A stretch of DNA of 45,964 bases, taken from positions 1-45,964 of the IMG/VR virus record IMGVR_UViG_3300045241_000089; one strand, 5' to 3'. Source of the stretch: a virus. Position numbers and translations under genes: made by a program. Below, in pieces: positions 29,294-35,136 of the stretch. The stretch's first letter is position 1; each line of letters opens with the position of its first letter. The notes under the pieces were generated by a model, which saw only the letters and a list, made by a program, of their open reading frames with translations, was not told the DNA's origin and searched no databases.

Positions 29294-29428
29294 TTACGCA
29301 GAAACGCCCCGAGAGTAGGTTCTGCCCTTCCTTGGCAGGAGTAGAGCAGCGATGAAGGAAAGCATCAGGTGGGGGACGGATGCGCCCTTGGCACCCGGAT
29401 TCCACTGAGGTTGAGAAGCCGGCTGCAT
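29294..29428 (-). CDS. 44-aa protein with membrane segment and GVSA end
   Basis: ATG 29428 overlaps the stop of the 60-aa gene (TGATG). Polar start, then HLMLSFIAALLLPRKGRTYS and the end RGVSA. The last codons hold the GGGGCGTTTCTGCGT cassette. Competing frame at 29277-29489 has shadow composition. Confidence 0.5.
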   Translation of the reverse strand: MQPASQPQWNPGAKGASVPHLMLSFIAALLLPRKGRTYSRGVSA

Positions 29429-29610
29429 CATCCTGATCGCCGCTGCCACTGCTCGTGCTCAGCGTCCTCTGCCGTAGGCGGGCGGGCAATACGCTCGGCC
29501 TCCCGTGCGGTGTCAGCGAAGGGCGACGGGGGATGCGGCTTGCGCGCCGTCTGGCAAGCTGCTACGGTCCTGAGTTGGGAGCACACCCAGGAGTCTACGA
29601 CTTCAGGCAT
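29428..29610 (-). CDS. 60-aa protein, unknown
   Basis: ATG 29610 overlaps the stop of the 72-aa gene by 8 nt. PEVVDSWVCSQLRTVAACQT, then a Pro-rich, acidic part ending in TAEDAEHEQWQRRSG. Not recognised. Confidence 0.5.
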   Translation of the reverse strand: MPEVVDSWVCSQLRTVAACQTARKPHPPSPFADTAREAERIARPPTAEDAEHEQWQRRSG

Positions 29611-29821
29611 TGCGCGTCAACTCGGCGCGCTTTGCTGTTTCTGGGCTGTTGGGGACTCGCTGAGCTTGTGCCCACTCATCGACTAGTGGCGGACTAATCT
29701 TCGTCCAGCCCAACTTGCGAACATCCAGCTTCGCGCAGCGCTGACACGTCCGAACCTGCACGGCGTCATAGCCGTAGCCTTCGTGCGGAACGCCCCATTG
29801 CGTCCATCGGTGCCTATGCAT
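29603..29821 (-). CDS. 72-aa protein with CxxC, unknown
   Basis: ATG 29821 overlaps the end of the HNH gene by 8 nt. HRHRWTQWGVPHEGYGYDAV then QVRTCQRCAKLDVRKLGWTK: Trp/His/Cys rich start that may bind zinc (CQRC). Similar short zinc proteins occur in actinophages. Confidence 0.55.
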   Translation of the reverse strand: MHRHRWTQWGVPHEGYGYDAVQVRTCQRCAKLDVRKLGWTKISPPLVDEWAQAQRVPNSPETAKRAELTRNA

Positions 29822-30131
29822 CTCTAACCGCCCCTCCGGGGTAGTTCTTCTCCAAGAACCGCTCCTGAGAGCCAGTCGTAGCCAAATGCTCCGCGTGCTT
29901 GACAAGGCTCCGGGGGATCCGTTTCGCCCACGAATGATGGTCCATGTGGCATTTGGCGCACAGCGAGAGTAGATTTGCCGGCTCATCAGCGAGATCCGGG
30001 TATTTGGACTGGGGCCAGATGTGATGATGGGATGTTGCACGGCCTCCACACATCGCGCAGATGCCCCCTGACCGCTCGAAAGCAGCTTCCGCGCTCTCGA
30101 TGCTCAGTCTAGGCTTGGTCTTTGAGGGCAC
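29814..30131 (-). CDS. HNH endonuclease 4
   Basis: 105 aa from GTG 30131; the longer frame to 30194 lies in the upstream gene. SIESAEAAFERSGGICAMCG, RATSHHHIWPQSKYPDLADE, NLLSLCAKCHMDHHSWAKRI: C-x2-C, HHH core, N-L-x-x-L-C-x-x-C-H. Compact HNH nuclease in the early operon, in line with its neighbours, so less clearly a mobile insert than HNH 1 and 2. Confidence 0.8.
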   Translation of the reverse strand: MPSKTKPRLSIESAEAAFERSGGICAMCGGRATSHHHIWPQSKYPDLADEPANLLSLCAKCHMDHHSWAKRIPRSLVKHAEHLATTGSQERFLEKNYPGGAVRDA

Positions 30132-30285
30132 GACGCCTTTCTTCGCGCTCGGTAGTTTCCCGATACATCCTCGACAGCTTCTCGCGGACCTCAACCTCTT
30201 CCTCGGCCCGTTTCTCCTTCAGTGCCCTTGCCTGCTGGAGGCCCATAGACTTGGAGTACCAGGAGTCGGAGCGGTTTTCGTTCAT
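30109..30285 (-). CDS. 58-aa charged helical protein
   Basis: ATG 30285 overlaps the upstream TGA (ATGA). NENRSDSWYSKSMGLQQARA followed by a Glu/Arg-rich helix (LKEKRAEEEVEVREKLSRMY). Not recognised. Confidence 0.55.
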   Translation of the reverse strand: MNENRSDSWYSKSMGLQQARALKEKRAEEEVEVREKLSRMYRETTEREERRRALKDQA

Positions 30286-30596
30286 CGAGATTGGGCCTTG
30301 AGGATCGACATGGCGACCGCTGCCCGGGATTCGAGAACTTTCAGCTTGTGACGTTTCGCTTCCCACACGGCCTCCTCATCCATCCCCTGAGTGCAAGTCT
30401 CAAGCTCTGCGACCGCATGACGGGCAGCGATGCTCCCCTTGGCGGTGAGGAACGCGGAGGCGTGGGCCTTCTCGCGCTCTCGCTTGGCCCGGAACCAGTC
30501 CAGAGCGGCTTCCTCGATCTCGTTCTGGAAGATCGCCAGGTCAACGTCTAGGGCCTCGAGGCGGGATTCGACAGCTTGAGGGGTTGCGAGGCTCAT
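30282..30596 (-). CDS. 104-aa coiled-coil protein
   Basis: ATGA overlap at both ends. AVESRLEALDVDLAIFQNEI, ALDWFRAKREREKAHASAF, then KRHKLKVLESRAAVAMSILK. Similar helical proteins sit beside recombination genes in actinophages; perhaps an accessory of the nuclease just upstream. Confidence 0.55.
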   Translation of the reverse strand: MSLATPQAVESRLEALDVDLAIFQNEIEEAALDWFRAKREREKAHASAFLTAKGSIAARHAVAELETCTQGMDEEAVWEAKRHKLKVLESRAAVAMSILKAQSR

Positions 30597-31438
30597 CCCT
30601 TCTCGCTGGCTCTCAGGGCCTCAGACGCCATTTTCGCCTGGACGCGACGGAGCTTTTCGACCTCTTTCCGATCTCTGAAGACGGATACGAGCCGCTTCCA
30701 ACGTTCCGAGGACACGACGCAATCCTCAAGAAGAACCTCGCCATCAGCCCGAACAGCGACGATCAGAATGCGCTCGGGAGTCGGGTAGCCGCAGAACTCA
30801 AAACAGTCCGCATACGCCCGGGTCTGGTAGTGCGCCTGCTCGTAGATCACGCCTTTCAACGAGGACTTGTAGTCCAGTAGCGTCAGCTGGCCGTCTACGA
30901 AGCACAGAAGGTCCGGTCTGCCCGCGTAATGCAGTTCGGGATGGCAGACCATGAACTCGGCCTCGATGGGCTTAGGATCGAGTTTCAGCCATGCTGAGGC
31001 GACGCCCTTGATCCAGCCGCGCCACTTCGGCGGGTAGTCCGCGAACACCGGGACCGTGCCCATCGTAGCGAGCGTATGAAACGCCAGATGCACCGCGTCG
31101 CCACGTTCGGCGGCCTCGTCCTTGACCGCCTCAGCACCCAGCTTGAGCGACCGGACGACCTTGATGACCTCATCTAGCGGGACATCCTCGAGCGCGCCCT
31201 GCTCCTGGGCGACAATGGCTCCCCGAGCTCCGTGATCTTCCGCCCATCGGATCAGCGCCTCCTTTGGGAGCGTCCCGACGATCGCCGATACGGCGTCGTA
31301 GTCCTCGTCGTTGAGGCTGTAGCGGCGCTTGCCGATCTTCGCCGGCTCGCCCTTTTTGGTCAGCCACTCGCCCGCGTCGAACTCTTCGTAACGGAGTAGC
31401 CCGAGTTCGGGGAGGGTCCGTTCCAGAACCTCGCTCAT
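30593..31438 (-). CDS. RecB/Cas4-like PD-(D/E)XK exonuclease
   Basis: 281 aa from ATG 31438 (ATGA overlap with the ERF gene). Motifs: AAERGDAVHLAFH (RecB-family G-x-x-vH), HYAGRPDLLCFVDGQLTLLD with the active Asp, YKSSLKG with the active Lys, and YQTRAYADCFEF (Q-x-R-x-Y motif). Together with ERF it forms a phage exonuclease/annealing pair like Red alpha/beta. Cytoplasmic, acting on ends of phage DNA. Confidence 0.82.
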   Translation of the reverse strand: MSEVLERTLPELGLLRYEEFDAGEWLTKKGEPAKIGKRRYSLNDEDYDAVSAIVGTLPKEALIRWAEDHGARGAIVAQEQGALEDVPLDEVIKVVRSLKLGAEAVKDEAAERGDAVHLAFHTLATMGTVPVFADYPPKWRGWIKGVASAWLKLDPKPIEAEFMVCHPELHYAGRPDLLCFVDGQLTLLDYKSSLKGVIYEQAHYQTRAYADCFEFCGYPTPERILIVAVRADGEVLLEDCVVSSERWKRLVSVFRDRKEVEKLRRVQAKMASEALRASEKG

Positions 31439-32094
31439 GCCGCTACGGGACCTTTCGCCTTGATTTTCGCGAGAATCTCCCATCCGTCAGCGACCGTGAG
31501 ATACCTCGGCTCATCCTTCCCGACTGCTTTAGCGGCCGTGAGGATGTCCTTCCCAGCGGCTTCGCAGGCGGTCATGATCTGGTTCAGCTCTTCGGTGTTC
31601 ATGACTTTGTCCTCGGGCTTCTTGGCCTGGGTGACGGGCTCAGGAGGCCTTGAGGAGCGGACAGAAGGCTTTGAGGAAGGGGATTCGGAGGCCTTCGCTC
31701 CATCATCGTCCTCGTCGGCCACAGCTCCGAGGACCGAGAGCAAGCTGTAACGGCGGGCGTAGGTGATCGCAGAGCCGAGAGCCTGCATGTTGGACTTATC
31801 GAGGACAAGGGGCATTGTGGCGAACGCCACTTTTTCGCTCTCAACGTGCGCCAGCTCGTAACGCAGAACCGGATTACCGTCCCCATCAGCGCCCGGATAC
31901 GTCGTCCATACCAGCCCATGACGGCTCAGAACCGGCAGGACGGCAGCATGAAGCTTCTCCAACCCCAGATAACGGTAGTCCCTGCGGCCCGCTATCTGGC
32001 CCGTAGAGTCCTTCGTAAGCTTGAGGCGGGGGATCTCCTTCTGGACGGCTAGGAGGGCCTCTAGGAGGGTTTTAGGGGGCCCTGAGAGGGTCAT
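31435..32094 (-). CDS. erf: ERF-family single-strand annealing protein
   Basis: 219 aa from ATG 32094 (ATGA overlap). GPPKTLLEALLAVQKEIPRL, then DYRYLGLEKLHAAVLPVLSR HGL, PLVLDKSNMQALGSAITYAR and RYSLLSVLGAVADEDDDGAK are the core ERF signature (Y-x-Y-x-x-L-x-x-l...GSa-tYarRY-L-x-x-lgi-x-d-D-D-D). The C-terminal half is a linker and small helical domain. Anneals single strands for recombination and genome circularisation. Partner: nuclease downstream, SSB in the next unit. Confidence 0.88.
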   Translation of the reverse strand: MTLSGPPKTLLEALLAVQKEIPRLKLTKDSTGQIAGRRDYRYLGLEKLHAAVLPVLSRHGLVWTTYPGADGDGNPVLRYELAHVESEKVAFATMPLVLDKSNMQALGSAITYARRYSLLSVLGAVADEDDDGAKASESPSSKPSVRSSRPPEPVTQAKKPEDKVMNTEELNQIMTACEAAGKDILTAAKAVGKDEPRYLTVADGWEILAKIKAKGPVAA

Positions 32095-32285
32095 GAGCGG
32101 CCCGCGTTCCGGTAGAACCCGATCCAAGTGCCGCAGTTCCAAGCCGCGATTGCAGCCATCCCGAGCCAGATCACCGCAAACCAATACATTCCCAGAGCGG
32201 CCAGCACGCCAACTGCCGCACAGAGCAGCAGCGTAAAAAGGCCAATAGCCACCGCTCCTAAAAGATCCTTCCGTCGCTCGCTCAC
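32091..32285 (-). CDS. 64-aa membrane protein
   Basis: GTG 32285 overlaps the upstream TGA (GTGA). SERRKDLLGAVAIGLFTLLL, CAAVGVLAALGMYWFAVIWL, GMAAIAAWNCGTWIGFY: two or three hydrophobic spans with a basic start. An early membrane protein; role unknown, perhaps superinfection or host control. Confidence 0.6.
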   Translation of the reverse strand: MSERRKDLLGAVAIGLFTLLLCAAVGVLAALGMYWFAVIWLGMAAIAAWNCGTWIGFYRNAGRS

Positions 32286-32458
32286 CGCCGACCTCCACCT
32301 AGCGCCTGGTCCCACAGCGCCTCGATCTCCCGCAGCTTCTCCACGGTAGCCTCGGCTTCCATCTCCGCTTCCAGCATCTCGCCCACAAGGGCTGCGTGAG
32401 CGTCTTTGAGAGGGAAGTCCTGCTCCCGGACCCAGTCATACGGCATCTTCTGGTACAT
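32282..32458 (-). CDS. 58-aa first gene of the early operon
   Basis: ATG 32458 with GGAGG 5 nt upstream. MYQKMPYDWVREQDFPLKDA then a Glu-rich helix (VGEMLEAEMEAEATVEKLRE). First product after the promoter at 32486-32514. Not recognised. Confidence 0.65.
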   Translation of the reverse strand: MYQKMPYDWVREQDFPLKDAHAALVGEMLEAEMEAEATVEKLREIEALWDQALGGGRR

Positions 32459-32485
32459 CGTGGCCTCCGTAGGTTGGTTGAGAGC

Positions 32486-32514
32486 AGCCTACTCGTTAGG
32501 GCGGATGGCGTCAA
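32486..32514 (-). promoter_or_regulatory. Sigma70-like promoter of the early leftward operon
   Basis: TTGACG (32514-32509), 17-nt spacer, TAGGCT (32491-32486). Near-consensus -35 and ideal spacing, followed at short distance by GGAGG and ATG 32458. The best promoter for the ERF-to-HTH operon. Confidence 0.8.
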
Positions 32515-32520
32515 GGGCCT

Positions 32521-32629
32521 GCAAGAAATAATGCCCCGCCGAGAACCCAACGGAGGCGGGAAAGCTCGACGGGGCGGTGAGCACACCGAAGGGGGTTCGG
32601 GGTACCCACGGTGCTCCTTGGCGGGAGCC
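32521..32629 (-). ncRNA. Candidate small RNA or attenuated leader
   Basis: A transcript from the promoter at 32635-32663 would start near 32628 and end about 105 nt later at a terminator-like stem (32533-32575) before reaching the early operon promoter. It can form hairpin 1 with GAGCAC/GTGCTC and hairpin 2, an 11-bp stem followed by ATTATTTCTT. No ORF with gene-like composition lies in it. Either a discrete small RNA or an attenuator leader for the operon. Confidence 0.5.
32522..32575 (-). terminator. Terminator-like stem after the small RNA
   Basis: On the minus strand GCCCCGTCGAG (32575-32565) pairs with CTCGGCGGGGC (32543-32533), 11 bp with one G-U, inner stem CCCGCC/GGCGGG possible, then CATTATTTCTT. 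The T-run is broken, so termination may be partial. Confidence 0.55.
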
Positions 32630-32634
32630 TAGAT

Positions 32635-32663
32635 ACCCTAACGCATGGGCGATGAGGGGTCAA
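32635..32663 (-). promoter_or_regulatory. Second sigma70-like leftward promoter
   Basis: TTGACC (32663-32658), 17-nt spacer, TAGGGT (32640-32635). Drives the candidate small RNA. Its TAGGGT matches the -10 boxes of several plus-strand units. Confidence 0.75.
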
Positions 32664-32666
32664 GGC

Positions 32667-32706
32667 AAAAAGAGAGCCCCGCATCGCCGTGGCAATCAGG
32701 GCTCCC
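32667..32706 (-). terminator. Leftward terminator upstream of the early promoters
   Basis: On the minus strand GGGAGCCC pairs with GGGCTCTC (8 bp with one G-U, 19-nt loop) followed by TTTTT (32671-32667). It would block any leftward read-through before the early promoters. A competing stem, GGCGATG(A)GGGG with CCCC(G)CATCGCC, overlaps it. Confidence 0.6.
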
Positions 32707-32761
32707 AAACTTGCGCTGTCCGGCACAAGGTGCTAACTTCAAGGCTGCTTAGACCCGTGGC

Positions 32762-32791
32762 TTGCACGGTATCACGTTTATCTGTTAGGGT
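32762..32791 (+). promoter_or_regulatory. Rightward promoter of the SSB unit
   Basis: TTGCAC (32762-32767), 18-nt spacer, TAGGGT (32786-32791). Start near 32798, 280 nt before the SSB ATG. Confidence 0.65.
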
Positions 32792-32797
32792 CAATAG

Positions 32798-33080
32798 CAG
32801 ATGACGATCGTGCTCCATAGTCGCCCGTTAGAGGGGCTTTGCCCTTCAACCTCCGGAGCGCCGTCACCCCGACGGTGCTTGATAGTCCTGAGCCGCAAGG
32901 CTGGGCAGACGGAGTCGAGCGAGGGAAGCAGGTATCCGGTCGCGTCTGAGACTCCGGGCCGACGTCCATACATCCGCCAGTCCGTCGGGATGTTGCGTCG
33001 CTGCTCCCTTTGACAGGGGGCAGTACGCCTCCGAGCCTCCAAACCAACCAGAACCATCAGGATAGGGAGAACAACGGGTT
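32798..33080 (+). ncRNA. Structured leader upstream of SSB (candidate RNA element)
   Basis: No convincing ORF on either strand, but several strong stems in a row: GAGGGGC-TTT-GCCCTTC (32831-32847); AGCGCCGTC-ACCCC-GACGGTGCT (32857-32879, 9 bp); AGCC-GCAA-GGCT, a GNRA loop (32891-32902); CGGAGTC with GACTCCG enclosing 33 nt (32910-32956); ACATCC with GGATGT (32970-32993), which competes with CCGAC/GTCGG; CTGCTCCCT-TTGAC-AGGGGGCAG (33001-33023, 9 bp). It may regulate SSB, act as a small RNA, or overlap the replication origin. It matches no RNA family I know. Confidence 0.5.
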
Positions 33081-33458
33081 ATGCAGAACATCAATAGGGT
33101 GATCATCACCGGAAATCTCACAGGAGATCCAGAGCTCAGAACACTTTCGAGTGGTTCGGCGATCTGCAAGCTACGAGTAGCCTGCAACACCCGGCAGAAG
33201 ATTGAAGGCGAGTGGAAGGACAAGCCCAACTACTTCAACGTGACGGTCTTCGGAGCCCAGGGCGAGAACACCGCCAAATACCTCGATAAGGGGTCCGCGG
33301 TCGCAATCGACGGCCGACTGGAGTGGCGGGAGTGGGAGACGGATGGGCAGAAGCGGCAGGCTGTGGATATTGTCGCCGACACCATCCAGTTCCTCTCAAC
33401 CCGCGCCGACCCGTCTACCTCCTCAAAGCCTGCTGTTGAGGACTCCATTCCGTTCTGA
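33081..33458 (+). CDS. ssb: Single-stranded DNA-binding protein
   Basis: 125 aa. OB-fold start MQNINRVIITGNLTGDPELR, VACNTRQKIEGEWKDKPNYF, NVTVFGAQGENTAKYLDKGS, VAIDGRLEWREWETDGQKRQ, then a short Ser/Pro linker and the acidic tip EDSIPF that binds partner proteins. Short for the family but complete. It is the only large rightward gene of the early region and has its own promoter and long structured leader. ACGGG before ATG is only a weak ribosome site. Confidence 0.92.
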   Translation: MQNINRVIITGNLTGDPELRTLSSGSAICKLRVACNTRQKIEGEWKDKPNYFNVTVFGAQGENTAKYLDKGSAVAIDGRLEWREWETDGQKRQAVDIVADTIQFLSTRADPSTSSKPAVEDSIPF

Positions 33459-33508
33459 TGAGCGAAGTCGAATCCGTCACGCCCTACCTAGAAGTCGAAG
33501 CCTGCTAG
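33458..33508 (+). CDS. Possible 16-aa micro-gene after SSB
   Basis: ATG overlaps the SSB stop (TGATG): MSEVESVTPYLEVEAC. It follows the same overlap rule as other micro-genes, but its length alone makes it weak. Confidence 0.3.
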   Translation: MSEVESVTPYLEVEAC

Positions 33509-33520
33509 CCCCTCAGAGAC

Positions 33521-33554
33521 AAAAAAGCTCCCCACCGGCGGGACGGTGAGGAGC
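33521..33554 (-). terminator. Strong terminator of the leftward late/lysis operon
   Basis: On the minus strand GCTCCTCACCG pairs with CGGTGGGGAGC (11 bp, one mismatch, 6-nt loop) followed by TTTTTT. It lies after the Rpf-like gene and ends the long leftward late transcript. Confidence 0.85.
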
Positions 33555-33558
33555 CAAC

Positions 33559-33595
33559 AACAGCCGCATAGGGGGCTACGGGCTGCTGTTTCTTC
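33559..33595 (+). terminator. Rightward terminator after SSB
   Basis: AACAGC pairs with GCTGTT, with inner GC-rich part, followed by TCTT. Weaker than the facing leftward terminator next to it; together they separate the two converging units. Confidence 0.5.
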
Positions 33596-33621
33596 GGCCG
33601 GAGAACGGGCCGAAGGCTATG

Positions 33622-34140
33622 TCAGGCGCAATCCCATTCCCCCAGACCACCACCCGCAGCAATACGCGCAGCCACAAGACCCTGCTGGTAGCGGCTGGCG
33701 AGCCACGCTTCCGAGGCGTATCGGGTCCCACCATATGCGGCCCACGTCCCGGGGATGATCTGGTAGTAGCCCGAAGCGCCGGCCGAGTTGGGCGGCTCGT
33801 TCTGGTATTTCGACTCGCAGTAGACGATGTAGGCTGGGATCGTCCAGCCAGATGTTCGTTCTAAGCGACGCTGGCGGGCCTCTCGCCGCCTTTCGAGCTT
33901 CCGGGCATACCTTCGCCCTATCCGCACGTCACAGGGCTTAGAAGCGCATCCTCTCAGATGCCTTTGGACGTGTATTCGCTTCGCATCGGGGTGCTGAACG
34001 TGTATTCGGTGGCCCCAATGCGAGGCCCAGATCGACGTGACAACAAGCGGAACAACAGCAAGATGAGTCGGGATAACAAGAGAACCTCCTCTTGGACAAG
34101 CCCCCGCAGCTGTCGGAGGCCGGACACCGCCTAACTCCAA
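33622..34140 (-). CDS. Rpf/transglycosylase-like wall protein
   Basis: 172 aa from TTG 34140; start uncertain. A hydrophobic stretch (HLAVVPLVVTSIWASHW) reads as a signal or anchor, then a basic linker (ARKLERRREARQRRLERTSG) and the catalytic domain IPAYIVYCESKYQNEPPNSA, GASGYYQIIPGTWAAYGG, and ends GGGLGEWDCA. CES with the catalytic Glu, G-Y-Y-Q-x-x-x-x-T-W-x-x-x-G-G and W-x-C are signs of the actinobacterial resuscitation-promoting-factor/transglycosylase-like family. Cleaves peptidoglycan; strong hint of an actinobacterial host. Last gene of the lysis cluster. Confidence 0.75.
   Translation of the reverse strand: MELGGVRPPTAAGACPRGGSLVIPTHLAVVPLVVTSIWASHWGHRIHVQHPDAKRIHVQRHLRGCASKPCDVRIGRRYARKLERRREARQRRLERTSGWTIPAYIVYCESKYQNEPPNSAGASGYYQIIPGTWAAYGGTRYASEAWLASRYQQGLVAARIAAGGGLGEWDCA
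33954..34079 (-). CDS. Possible overlapping 41-aa gene
   Basis: TTG 34079 sits 5 nt after AGGAGG, a better ribosome site than any start of the Rpf-like frame. Product LLSRLILLLFRLLSRRSG then a polar tail. It lies wholly within the Rpf-like gene in another frame. Could be a small membrane lysis peptide, or the site may belong to a changed Rpf start. Confidence 0.3.
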   Translation of the reverse strand: MLSRLILLLFRLLSRRSGPRIGATEYTFSTPMRSEYTSKGI

Positions 34141-34212
34141 CGGTCATTCGGGCTTCCGTTCGGGAGGCCCAAGTTGTCGCACCCAATGGGTGGTGTCCGG
34201 TATCCTACAGGT

Positions 34213-34362
34213 ATGCGTGGCGCCCTTTGGATGATCCGCAACTACGGGCTACGGCGGTGGCTCCGCTACGAACGATTCCGTCGCTCGGGTGCGGCCTTTG
34301 TCCCCTCAGAGATCTTTTCGCCTGACGAGCTAGCAAGGCTTCGAGCCGCCGGCCTGCTCTAG
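34213..34362 (+). CDS. 49-aa plus-strand protein, leaderless
   Basis: ATG 34213 comes 6 nt after TATCCT (34201-34206), the leaderless pattern. MRGALWMIRNYGLRRWLRYE, then FVPSEIFSPDELARLRAAGL. Basic, short; function unknown. It faces the 59-aa gene, and the two stops share CTAG. Confidence 0.5.
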   Translation: MRGALWMIRNYGLRRWLRYERFRRSGAAFVPSEIFSPDELARLRAAGLL

Positions 34363-34538
34363 CCGCCATTTTCTCCGTTCGCCCCTAAGAGCCTCAAAAC
34401 ACCCTGACGGTCAACCCGATACCGGAGTCCGTCTGAGAGCTTGACGACCGGCCCATCCACAAGCCATCCCACGACCTTCGCCCGGCTGTTGAGCCGTTCG
34501 ATCCGGTCTTCCTGAAGCTCGGTCAGCGGGGGCGTCAA
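34359..34538 (-). CDS. 59-aa protein, unknown
   Basis: TTG 34538 overlaps the TGA of the 102-aa gene (TTGA). TPPLTELQEDRIERLNSRAK then VVGWLVDGPVVKLSDGLRYR, helix then beta strands. Natural composition and overlap support it. Function unknown. Confidence 0.55.
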   Translation of the reverse strand: MTPPLTELQEDRIERLNSRAKVVGWLVDGPVVKLSDGLRYRVDRQGVLRLLGANGENGG

Positions 34539-34843
34539 TTCGAGGGGATTTCCGATGCAGCTGACTTTGCCTTGGCGTCAAGGGCTTCGATGCTGTTCTT
34601 CAGCGGTTCGAGGTCCACTTCGGTTTTGCCTTCGGCGAGCTCAGTCTCGAGGCGGTCGAACTCGGCCTTCGCGGTGCTGGCGAGCCCTTCGAGGTCGGTC
34701 GTAAGGGCTTCTACGGCTTCGGTCACTTCAGTCACGTTCGTCATCAGCTGGCTCATCCTTCTTTCGATATGGTCGAGTTTACGGAGGACTTTCTCTTCGA
34801 AATGCTCCTGACGGTGGTGTCTGGGGATGATTTCGTCGGTCAT
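34535..34843 (-). CDS. 102-aa coiled-coil protein
   Basis: ATGA overlap at the start. LRKLDHIERRMSQLMTNVTE, VTEAVEALTTDLEGLASTAK and on: a continuous acidic coiled coil. Similar short coiled coils stand near phage virion and lysis genes. Unknown role. Confidence 0.6.
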   Translation of the reverse strand: MTDEIIPRHHRQEHFEEKVLRKLDHIERRMSQLMTNVTEVTEAVEALTTDLEGLASTAKAEFDRLETELAEGKTEVDLEPLKNSIEALDAKAKSAASEIPSN

Positions 34844-35136
34844 AGAGTACTTTCGGGCAATTCGCCCCAGTCTTTTAGGCCGAAACTTTTGAGAAGATCC
34901 TCCTCAAGGGCCTGTCGTTCACGATGGATACGCAGATGTTCGTTGCCTTTCGCGACCTCCTGAAACCACGCATCGCCCAGGGCATCATGGAGTTTTCCCC
35001 AGAGGCGACCTTCAGGCACCAGATTCCCAAACGCGGTGAAGATCGCGTAGTGCAGCAGCGCGGCGTCCTTCTCGTCAATATCCAGCCCCGCATGACGCAC
35101 TCCGTCCATATAGGTCGTGTTTTTGAGGCTTCTCAT
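34840..35136 (-). CDS. 98-aa protein, unknown
   Basis: ATG 35136 overlaps the C1-type peptidase stop (ATGA). SLKNTTYMDGVRHAGLDIDE, AALLHYAIFTAFGNLVPEGR, then a charged helix (EHLRIHRERQALEEDLLKSF). Not recognised. Confidence 0.55.
   Translation of the reverse strand: MRSLKNTTYMDGVRHAGLDIDEKDAALLHYAIFTAFGNLVPEGRLWGKLHDALGDAWFQEVAKGNEHLRIHRERQALEEDLLKSFGLKDWGELPESTL

Noticed and set aside
29277-29489. 70-codon minus frame over the 44-aa gene
   Set aside because: The competing frame at 29294-29428 uses a TGATG overlap and the GVSA cassette shared with other genes.
32778-33047. 89-codon minus frame and 70-codon plus frame in the SSB leader
   Set aside because: Both have low-quality Ser/Arg/Pro composition and no ribosome site; the RNA folding pattern explains the stretch better.
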